A DNA stretch of 20,933 nt, taken from assembly GCA_049613665.1 (NCBI GenBank), contig JBMZCV010000080.1, forward strand, positions 1 to 20,933. The letters are read 5' to 3'. A program made the translations under genes and the position numbers. Source of the stretch: JBMZCV01 sp049613665 (GTDB taxonomy: Bacteria; Bacteroidota; Bacteroidia; Chitinophagales; UBA2359). Shown in pieces: positions 15,526 to 20,933 of the stretch (positions are counted from its first letter, which is position 1; each line of letters begins with the position of its first letter). Under the pieces are notes generated by a model that worked only from the letters and a program-made list of their open reading frames with translations, was not told the DNA's origin and searched no databases.

Positions 15526-15954
15526 TTATCTATTTTCAGAAATTTCAGATTTGCTTGCATCATAAAAACCATCTTCGTCCAATTCGTCTTCGATGTATTT
15601 TGATGGACATTTAAGCAAAATTTTTGAGGCTAAAAAGTCTTCTCCTTTCATGTGTCCTGTCAAAACGATTTGTTCGGAGCGTTCAAAATCTTGCGGTTTT
15701 GCACCTGTATAAATGACTTTTCGCACTTCGCCACCTTTATCTTTCATGTGAAACGAGAACATATTTGGGTCAATCAAAGGGTCATAAACCATTTCTCCGT
15801 CTTTTTCCAACTCGCCAACTACCTGAAAATCTTTTCCAGAAGTCGTAATAGCAGTTGAAAATGTTTCGTAAGTGCTGTAATTTGCCGAAGTGCTAATGAT
15901 GAAACCAATCATCAAGCCGACAATCATTAAAGCTAAAATATGTGATTTTTTCAT
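15526..15954 (-). CDS. ccmE: Heme chaperone CcmE, CxxxY variant
   Basis: CcmE holds heme in the periplasm for transfer to CcmF. The 142-residue protein has an N-terminal anchor (about 5-22) and a beta-barrel domain (VVGELEKDGEMVYDP; FSFHMKDKGGEVRKVIYTG; IVLTGHMKGEDFLASKILLKC). At the place of the usual heme-binding His of HxxxY it has C116-P-S-K-Y120, that is CxxxY. This replacement is known from archaea, Desulfovibrio and other variant System I organisms, where Cys binds heme. Downstream ccmF gives strong context. The C-terminal tail is acidic. I infer it is functional and not decayed, since Tyr120 and the fold residues are kept. Confidence 0.92.
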   Translation of the reverse strand: MKKSHILALMIVGLMIGFIISTSANYSTYETFSTAITTSGKDFQVVGELEKDGEMVYDPLIDPNMFSFHMKDKGGEVRKVIYTGAKPQDFERSEQIVLTGHMKGEDFLASKILLKCPSKYIEDELDEDGFYDASKSEISENR

Positions 15955-16008
15955 TTTTTATGTGGTTTTTAGTTTTTTATAAAAATCAACGCTGAACTGC
16001 AAAACAAA

Positions 16009-16212
16009 TCATTTATATTTTTCCATCAAATAATCAAGATGTTCTTTTTTAAAATCTACATTAACATCTTGATTTGTATTTTCTTTGCTTGCAATGCCAC
16101 TCAACGCATCAACAATATTTTTTCCTTTGATTGAAATATCACTTAATTTATTAGTAATTCTTTTTTCTTCAATTACTTTTTGCAAATCAAGCTTTGATAA
16201 TTTATCTTTCAT
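16009..16212 (-). CDS. Small hypothetical protein (67 aa)
   Basis: This short, highly charged protein (MKDKLSKLDLQKVIEEKRIT...; ending FKKEHLDYLMEKYK) has no signal peptide, membrane helix or cysteines. It is 54 bp upstream of ccmE on the same strand, but lacks the membrane helix that CcmD would need, so it is not CcmD. The composition resembles antitoxins or small regulators, yet no toxin partner is next to it. It reads as a real ORF by length and codon use, but the evidence is limited. Confidence 0.5.
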   Translation of the reverse strand: MKDKLSKLDLQKVIEEKRITNKLSDISIKGKNIVDALSGIASKENTNQDVNVDFKKEHLDYLMEKYK

Positions 16213-16466
16213 AATTCATTATTAAACTTAATTGAAAACAGCAAAATAATAAATATAATATTTTAAAAAATAAAAAAGATACCAGCATGAGTTTTTAACT
16301 CGTGCTAAACTAAAAGGGTAGCTTTTAGCTACCTATATGTTGTGTTCAAATGTTTTTGGTAGTTAAAAACTACCAATTTGATGTGGTACGAGTTAAAAAC
16401 TCATACCTGTTTAGGTATTTTAAAACAAGAAGTTAATAAAATATTACATTTGTTTTTTTAACTTCC
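16213..16466. other. Intergenic region holding four palindromic hairpins
   Basis: This gap between the 67-aa gene and the OmpA-type gene is occupied mainly by the hairpin cluster at 16285-16407 with AT-rich flanks. Both genes are on the minus strand, so the hairpins may also end the ompA-type transcript. Confidence 0.7.
16285..16407. repeat. Cluster of four REP/BIME-like palindromes
   Basis: Four short-loop hairpins lie in a row: 16285-16305 (GCATGAGTT-TTT-AACTCGTGC), 16317-16333 (GGTAGCT-TTT-AGCTACC), 16356-16376 (TTGGTAGTT-AAA-AACTACCAA) and 16385-16407 (GGTACGAGTT-AAA-AACTCATACC). The outer two are near-inverted copies of each other, as are the inner two, so the whole is a nested inverted repeat of about 125 bp. 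This is the layout of composite REP/BIME elements, usually linked to RAYT transposases. No transposase is present here, so it would be mobilised in trans. Confidence 0.85.
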
Positions 16467-17393
16467 TTACCGCTGAATAATGCTATAAATTTCGTCCAAT
16501 TTAGGCATTAAAATAATTTCGGTACGTCTATTTTTTGCTTTATCTTCTACATTTTCATTATCGGCAATCGCATAATGTTCGCCACGCCCAGAAGCAATAA
16601 TATTCAAAGGCGAAATGCCATATTCTTCTGTCATAATTCGCACAATAGAAGTCGCTCTATAAACGCTCAAATCCCAATTATCTTTATAAACGGCTGTTTT
16701 TATCGGCACGTTGTCAGTGTGTCCTTCTATTATTACGTCTATTTTAGGGTTTTTGTTCAGTACATTCGCTACTTTTGCCAAAGCCATTTTTCCCTGTGGA
16801 TCAACTTTGATGTCTCCAGGCTTAAACAAAAGCTTGTCAGACAAAGAAACATATACTCTGCCTCCTCTTCGTTCTACGATAAGTTCTTCTGCCGAAAAAC
16901 TACCCAAAGCATTTTGCAAACTCTGAAATAGCATTTGTTGCTCTGCTTCTTTTCGCTGAATACTAGCTCTCAACTCTTGCACAAGTCTTTCTCTTGACAA
17001 CAATACTTTTTCTTTATCTGCCAACTCTTTTTCCTTATCTGCTAATTTGCCTTGATTAACTTTTAGCTTGCCTTGATTGACTTCCAATTCTGCTCTTTTT
17101 TTCAAAAGCTGCTCCGTCAATTGGCTTGTCGTGAGCGAGCTAGATTGCACCAAATCACTATAACGCTTGTATATCTCACGATAAGACGCACCGCAATTGC
17201 TCGTATCTCGCTTTAGCATCGCAATATCTTCTTTCAGTCGCACACGCTCTTGGTCTGAATTGAGTTTTTCGGCTGTCAAAACGCTCATTTTATATTCTAT
17301 ATCTTGATATTTTTTGCTCGAAACGCAAGCACTCAATTGCAAAATGAGCGTCAGAAAAGCGATGCGAAAAATATTTAATCGGTTTATTGTCAT
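16467..17393 (-). CDS. OmpA-family lipoprotein with coiled coil
   Basis: This 308-residue protein begins with a lipoprotein signal ending in LSAC (lipid Cys at 23), then a long coiled coil (about 30-165). The coil contains near-repeats VNQGKL and LADKEKE. The C-terminal OmpA/MotB domain (about 178-305) binds peptidoglycan: EGHTDNVP (223-230), DLSVYRATSIVRIM (241-254), SGRGEHYAIADNE (268-280) and NRRTEI (288-293). It therefore tethers the outer or inner membrane to the cell wall, in the manner of Pal or coiled-coil OmpA proteins. No motor partner is nearby, so a MotB role is not supported. It is probably transcribed alone. Confidence 0.92.
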   Translation of the reverse strand: MTINRLNIFRIAFLTLILQLSACVSSKKYQDIEYKMSVLTAEKLNSDQERVRLKEDIAMLKRDTSNCGASYREIYKRYSDLVQSSSLTTSQLTEQLLKKRAELEVNQGKLKVNQGKLADKEKELADKEKVLLSRERLVQELRASIQRKEAEQQMLFQSLQNALGSFSAEELIVERRGGRVYVSLSDKLLFKPGDIKVDPQGKMALAKVANVLNKNPKIDVIIEGHTDNVPIKTAVYKDNWDLSVYRATSIVRIMTEEYGISPLNIIASGRGEHYAIADNENVEDKAKNRRTEIILMPKLDEIYSIIQR

Positions 17394-17442
17394 GTTCTTT
17401 TTGCTTTTTTATAAAAAATTATAGCATTGCAAAATATTTTAC

Positions 17443-17589
17443 CTTTTTTGTCATTACGAGCTTGCGAAGTAATCTACAATCTCATGCCGAAGACAGCGAA
17501 ATATCGTTTAACTTCATCCCTACCGCTTATCATTCTGGATTGCTTCAAATTTTTTCACTTCGTTTAAAATTGCGTCTATGACAAAAAGT
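17443..17589. repeat. Degenerate MITE-like / palindromic repeat
   Basis: The ends are inverted copies: CTTTTTTGTCAT at the left and ATGACAAAAAG at the right. Inside, GAAGTAATCTACAAT (17466-17480) matches the reverse of ATTCTGGATTGCTTC (about 17531-17545) at 12 of 15 positions. The pattern 'TCATTACGAG...GAAG.AATC...GGATTGCTTC' is the widespread TCATTGCGAG/GGATTGCTTC palindrome family found between genes in many bacteria. It is decayed here and has no coding capacity. Confidence 0.6.
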
Positions 17590-17687
17590 CGGTAGTTTTT
17601 GTTTTAGATATTGTTATTTTTTATGCTAATGACTCGTTCTAAAATTTGGGGAAATACATAGCCAGCTTAGATTAAAAAAATTATACT

Positions 17688-17695
17688 TACATTTG
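17688..17695 (+). promoter_or_regulatory. Possible -7 promoter element of the symporter gene
   Basis: TACATTTG matches TAnnTTTG. It lies 196 bp before the ATG, which would give a long leader containing the hairpin at 17804-17830. A weaker box, AACCTTTG (17852-17859), would give a short leader of about 25 nt. Which one is used cannot be told from sequence. Confidence 0.3.
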
Positions 17696-17803
17696 TTTGA
17701 AAAAGTTGTTTGCTTTCTTTTTTCTAAAAAACACCTTTTAGTCAAAAAAATTGAAACACCTTGTATAAAGCAAAGTTAAGGAATTTGTATTGGAGTAGCT
17801 ATA

Positions 17804-17829
17804 TTTCCTGACAGGAAAGGCTTTTTTTT
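17804..17829 (+). terminator. Terminator- or attenuator-like hairpin before the symporter
   Basis: TTTCCT (17804-17809), a 3-nt loop and AGGAAA (17813-17818) form a 6-bp stem, followed by GGC and a run of eight T (17822-17829). It lies 62 bp before the symporter ATG on the same strand, where it could attenuate a longer transcript. The stem is short, so support is weak. Confidence 0.35.
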
Positions 17830-17891
17830 AACAAATTTTTCTAAAAAATACAACCTTTGCACTTCAAACTATACTGAAAAATATCAAAAAC

Positions 17892-19502
17892 ATGAATATA
17901 ACATTCAAACAAAGCTTGCCTACACTCATTTTACTAGCTTTATTTACCATTATTGGCTTTGTGCTTCATTTTTTGGGCAAAGAAATTTTTTGGTCTGGCT
18001 ATATCGCCATGATGCTGTTTTACGCACTCATCTTTTTGTTTGGTACTTATGCGTCCAATTTGCGAAACTCAAATACAGATACAGATGTGATGTTGGCAGG
18101 CAGAAACATTCCGCTTTTCATCGCAGTTTTCACGATGAGTGCAACTTGGGTAGGCGGCGGCTACATCAATGGAAGTGCCGAAGCTACCTACAAAAGCGGT
18201 TTGGCGTGGGTGCAAGCACCATGGGGATATGCTTTGAGTTTAGTGATTGGAGGATTGTTTTTTGCTCGAAAAATGCGAAGATTTGAGTTTAAAACTATGT
18301 TAGACCCACTTTCGCAACGCTTTGGAAAGCAGATGGCTGCTCTCCTATTTTTGCCTGCTTTGATGGGCGAAATATTTTGGACGGCAGCTATTCTCACCGC
18401 TTTAGGTACGACTTTTGGAACGGTTTTGGGCTTAGATTTCAATACTTCTATCGTTTTTTCGGCCTTAATTGCCATTGCATATACTGCTATCGGTGGCTTG
18501 TGGGCGGTAGCACTCACAGATGTTTTACAGCTTTTTTTGCTCATGTTTGGATTGTTGTTGGTATTGCCTTTTGCGTTAGAAAAAACAGGTGGTTTGAGCG
18601 AAACATTGGCACAATATGAACAGCTAAAAGGTTCGTTAAGTTTTTTTCCTCCGTGGCAAGCTTGGAATGCTGAATTGCACCCAAATTGGGGAAATTATTT
18701 TTGGAATTGGTTAGATTATGCTCTGCTACTGACTTTTGGTGGTATTCCGTGGCAAGTTTATTTTCAGCGTGTGTTATCGGCAAAAAACGAAAAAACGGCT
18801 ATGTATTTGTCATTCGTTGCGGCTTTCGTCTGCATTTTAGCAGCCATTCCAGCTATTTTGATTGGTATGATTGGAGCTGTCACCGATTGGCAAAGTTTGG
18901 GATTGCCTCCACTTACTGACGAAAATGCAGCTTTTACATTGCCTTATGTCATTCGATATTTGACCAATCCTGTTGTCGCAACGGTAGGTTTAGGAGCAGT
19001 TGCAGCGGCTGTGATGTCGTCTGTCGATTCGTCTATTTTGTCGGCTTCTTCTATGGCGAGTTGGAATGTGTATCGGCCATTGTTTCAGCCAAATATCAGC
19101 TCCGAAAACTTGGCAAAAGTTATCAAAAAATGTATTTGGATTATCGGTATTGCAGCGACTTTGTTGGCTATTCAAGTAAAAAGTGTTTATGATTTGTGGT
19201 ATTTGTGTAGCGATTTTGTGTATGTCATTCTTTTTCCGCAACTCGTAACGGCTCTTTTCGATAAAAAAGCAAATAAATATGGAGCAATGTTGGGTTTTGC
19301 TGTTGCTTTTGTGTTGCGTTTTGGTGGCGGCGAACCAACTTTAGGCATTCCGCAAATTTTGCCTTATCCAATGGTAGCTGATGGCGTTGTTTTGTTTCCG
19401 TTTCGCACTTTCGCCATGATTTCTAGTTTAATAACAATTATTGTTTTTTCAAGGCTAACGCAAAAAAACTGTTCGCCTACTATTTTGAAAAAGGCTGGCT
19501 AG
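17892..19502 (+). CDS. Sodium:solute symporter, CHT1/SLC5A7-like choline transporter
   Basis: This 536-residue sodium:solute symporter has about 13-14 membrane helices. Long stretches closely follow the animal high-affinity choline transporter CHT1: ATWVGGGYINGSAEATY (84-100), LGTTFG after MGEIFWTAAI (158-167), TMLDPL (135-140), FGGIPWQVYFQRVL (282-295) and SSVDSSILSASSM. The aromatic residues that line the choline site in human CHT1 (W62, Y91, W141, W254, as I recall) have counterparts here: W86, Y113, W163, W287. An extra hydrophobic N-terminus (about 8-28) has no CHT1 match. Sodium-driven choline uptake is inferred, not shown. No betaine genes lie nearby. It is ended by a perfect hairpin. 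Confidence 0.93.
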   Translation: MNITFKQSLPTLILLALFTIIGFVLHFLGKEIFWSGYIAMMLFYALIFLFGTYASNLRNSNTDTDVMLAGRNIPLFIAVFTMSATWVGGGYINGSAEATYKSGLAWVQAPWGYALSLVIGGLFFARKMRRFEFKTMLDPLSQRFGKQMAALLFLPALMGEIFWTAAILTALGTTFGTVLGLDFNTSIVFSALIAIAYTAIGGLWAVALTDVLQLFLLMFGLLLVLPFALEKTGGLSETLAQYEQLKGSLSFFPPWQAWNAELHPNWGNYFWNWLDYALLLTFGGIPWQVYFQRVLSAKNEKTAMYLSFVAAFVCILAAIPAILIGMIGAVTDWQSLGLPPLTDENAAFTLPYVIRYLTNPVVATVGLGAVAAAVMSSVDSSILSASSMASWNVYRPLFQPNISSENLAKVIKKCIWIIGIAATLLAIQVKSVYDLWYLCSDFVYVILFPQLVTALFDKKANKYGAMLGFAVAFVLRFGGGEPTLGIPQILPYPMVADGVVLFPFRTFAMISSLITIIVFSRLTQKNCSPTILKKAG

Positions 19503-19514
19503 TTTTTTAAGAAA

Positions 19515-19572
19515 AAAAGGCCGAAAAAATAACGTTTTCATTTATTTATAAACGTTATTTTTTCGGCCTTTT
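19515..19572. terminator. Perfect 22-bp hairpin, bidirectional terminator
   Basis: Bases 19515-19536 are the exact reverse complement of 19551-19572 (22 of 22), with a 14-nt loop. The stem contains GGCCG plus A- and T-tracts on either side, so each strand ends in a T-run. It stands between the convergent symporter (ends 19502) and lipoprotein (ends 19617) and serves both directions. Confidence 0.92.
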
Positions 19573-19616
19573 ACTTAGTTATTTTTTTTCAGCAGAAAAG
19601 AAAAAAACAAAATTGC

Positions 19617-20819
19617 TTAATGCTCTGAAAGTTCCAGAATACGAGGATTCGTTACATCTAAAATCCAAGCAGTTTCATAAGTTTCAAAACCTTCCAAACT
19701 TCCTCTTTCTACAGTTTGGGCATCTTGGTTTATCCAATATATTTTATTTTCGTTATTATTGACAGAAATAGCTTCGACAGGCAAAGAGTTGTAAGCATTA
19801 CCTAGAATATTTATTTCTTCAGTATCTAATGCCAAATAAGCTATTTGATGTTCGCCTAAGTTTTCTACATAATACATTCTATTTTTTACTTCATCAAAAT
19901 GAATGGCCGTAATGCCAGCATTTGGGCTTGCATAAATAGCTGTAATATTTGTAGTAGTAGTTCCACTAGCAAAGTCGCTGAGATTTATTTTATAGATGCC
20001 ATATTGGTCACTAAAATACAAGATACCTTCCTTATCGTCAATAGCCAAACCGCTAAACTCAGTAGCTTGAGTAGCATAAATCTGCTCTACAACCAAGTCA
20101 TTTCCATCAATATCAGTACGATAAATTTTAGCAGTATAAATGCCTTCTATTTGGTCATAATAGTAGCCTGTCCAATATACATGATTGTTCTTATGGTCTG
20201 TATCAATATATTCAGGGTTTGACGAATTTTCATTTATAGTCATACTTTCTCTCGTTTCAAAATCGTATCGATAAACCCAGTTTTCATCTTTCTCAGTATA
20301 AAAGATATAAGATTTTTCCGAGTTTGTTTTCCCTGTTGTTTCAAAAGTATCAATGACAGCATCATAAGGATCTTTCTCTAGTTCAGCAGCAACTACTTCA
20401 CTTTCTTCGCCTTCTTCTATGAGATAAAAAGAGACATTTTGGCCTGTCATCATAAAACTACTCGTTGTGCCTTCCAAAGTTTCGACTACAATATTTTCTG
20501 AAGCTACTGCTTCCAGACAATCTCCATCTTCCATCAATAAAGTTAAGGTTACTCTTCGATTTCCTGCAGCCCAAAATGTATGTGTTGGTTTTTCGCTATT
20601 GGAAAAATTGCCTTGCCCAAAATCCCAGCTATAACCTAGCCCATCATTTTCGTCTGGCGTAAAACTTACCTCACTACCTATCGTAATGATTGTGCCTGAA
20701 TTGTCTGCTTTTCTATAATCAAAATTAGCAACTGTACTACAAGGGTCACACGCACATAACAAACAAACAACAGATAAAATTAAACATTTATAAATATAGC
20801 TTGCATTTAAATATTTCAT
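19617..20819 (-). CDS. Lipoprotein with PKD domain and YWTD-type beta-propeller
   Basis: This 400-residue protein begins with a lipoprotein signal ending in LLCAC (lipid Cys at 24). A PKD-like domain follows (about 28-110: YSWDFGQGNFSN, KPTHTFWAAGNRRVTLTL). From about residue 155 come repeats typical of LDL-receptor class B/YWTD propellers: HVYWTGYYYD, ILYFSDQYGIYKINL, RMYYVENLG and KIYWINQDAQTVERGSLEG. It is probably on the outer membrane and binds a protein or glycan. The visible propeller repeats are fewer than the usual six, so it may pair with another chain or have diverged blades. It has no obvious partner in the window. Confidence 0.88.
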   Translation of the reverse strand: MKYLNASYIYKCLILSVVCLLCACDPCSTVANFDYRKADNSGTIITIGSEVSFTPDENDGLGYSWDFGQGNFSNSEKPTHTFWAAGNRRVTLTLLMEDGDCLEAVASENIVVETLEGTTSSFMMTGQNVSFYLIEEGEESEVVAAELEKDPYDAVIDTFETTGKTNSEKSYIFYTEKDENWVYRYDFETRESMTINENSSNPEYIDTDHKNNHVYWTGYYYDQIEGIYTAKIYRTDIDGNDLVVEQIYATQATEFSGLAIDDKEGILYFSDQYGIYKINLSDFASGTTTTNITAIYASPNAGITAIHFDEVKNRMYYVENLGEHQIAYLALDTEEINILGNAYNSLPVEAISVNNNENKIYWINQDAQTVERGSLEGFETYETAWILDVTNPRILELSEH

Positions 20820-20933
20820 AATGTTTTTTTATAATTAGATTTTTATTTCAAATAATATTTTGAAGTGCTAAACACTATAATCAGCTATTCTCGCTTTGAA
20901 ATAAGTGATATATTACAAATTAATATTGATATA
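20820..20933. other. Upstream region of the PKD/YWTD lipoprotein
   Basis: The last 114 bp lie before the lipoprotein start and are AT-rich; the next gene is outside the window. No clear TAnnTTTG box was found on the minus strand. Confidence 0.4.

Larger units (their letters stand above)
17394..17891. other. Intergenic region with a degenerate palindromic element and promoter
   Basis: This 498-bp divergent region between the OmpA-type gene and the symporter holds a degenerate palindromic element (about 17443-17589), an exact TAnnTTTG box (17688-17695), a hairpin with a T-run (17804-17830) and an AACCTTTG box (17852-17859). No protein-coding gene is supported in it. Confidence 0.65.

Noticed and set aside
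16009..16212. CcmD assignment for the 67-aa gene
   Set aside because: CcmD is a small membrane protein; this product has no hydrophobic segment.
16285..16407. CRISPR array
   Set aside because: The repeats are palindromes in opposite orientations with unequal gaps and few copies; no spacers or cas genes.

Overview
The window looks like chromosomal DNA of an AT-rich Bacteroidota, probably a cytophaga-like member (lineage is an inference). Supporting signs: TAnnTTTG-type -7 promoter elements before several genes, few Shine-Dalgarno sequences, many lipoproteins and secreted PKD or 'DGSC'-type proteins, a System I cytochrome c pair with the CxxxY form of CcmE, and an ElaA-type acetyltransferase.

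Layout. 1-1153 (minus) is the start of a large secreted repeat protein that runs off the left edge; its first module is copied exactly at the edge. 1154-1915 is AT-rich and non-coding. 1916-5276 (plus) carries miaA, a lipoprotein, a membrane-anchored DUF4230-like protein and an Rpn-family nuclease, followed by tRNA-Ser(GGA) at 5358-5445. 5480-7431 (minus) is panC followed by a UPF0104 membrane protein. 7608-9929 (plus) holds a membrane-tethered VanX-type D-Ala-D-Ala dipeptidase, a secreted protein and an ElaA-like acetyltransferase, ended by a hairpin terminator. 10008-12795 (minus) holds a secreted protein of unknown role and, upstream of it, a tightly linked AAA/ABC ATPase plus TOPRIM-like pair. 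This is the best candidate for an uncharacterised defence system in the window. 13008-15954 (minus) is ccmE-ccmF, preceded by a 67-aa orphan. 16285-16407 is a cluster of four palindromic hairpins (REP/BIME-like). 16467-17393 (minus) is an OmpA-type lipoprotein, and a degenerate palindromic element lies beyond it. 17892-19502 (plus) is a sodium symporter strikingly like animal high-affinity choline transporters (CHT1/SLC5A7). It is separated by a perfect 22-bp inverted repeat from a convergent PKD plus YWTD-propeller lipoprotein at 19617-20819.

How the genes work together. Most are housekeeping or envelope genes that share no single pathway. Local functional units are ccmE-ccmF (heme delivery and attachment), the ATPase-TOPRIM pair (probable anti-phage module), the secreted protein with the acetyltransferase (11 bp apart), and panC with the UPF0104 gene. 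No transposase, integrase or CRISPR array was seen, and no rRNA. All family calls come from motifs read by eye; no database search was run.
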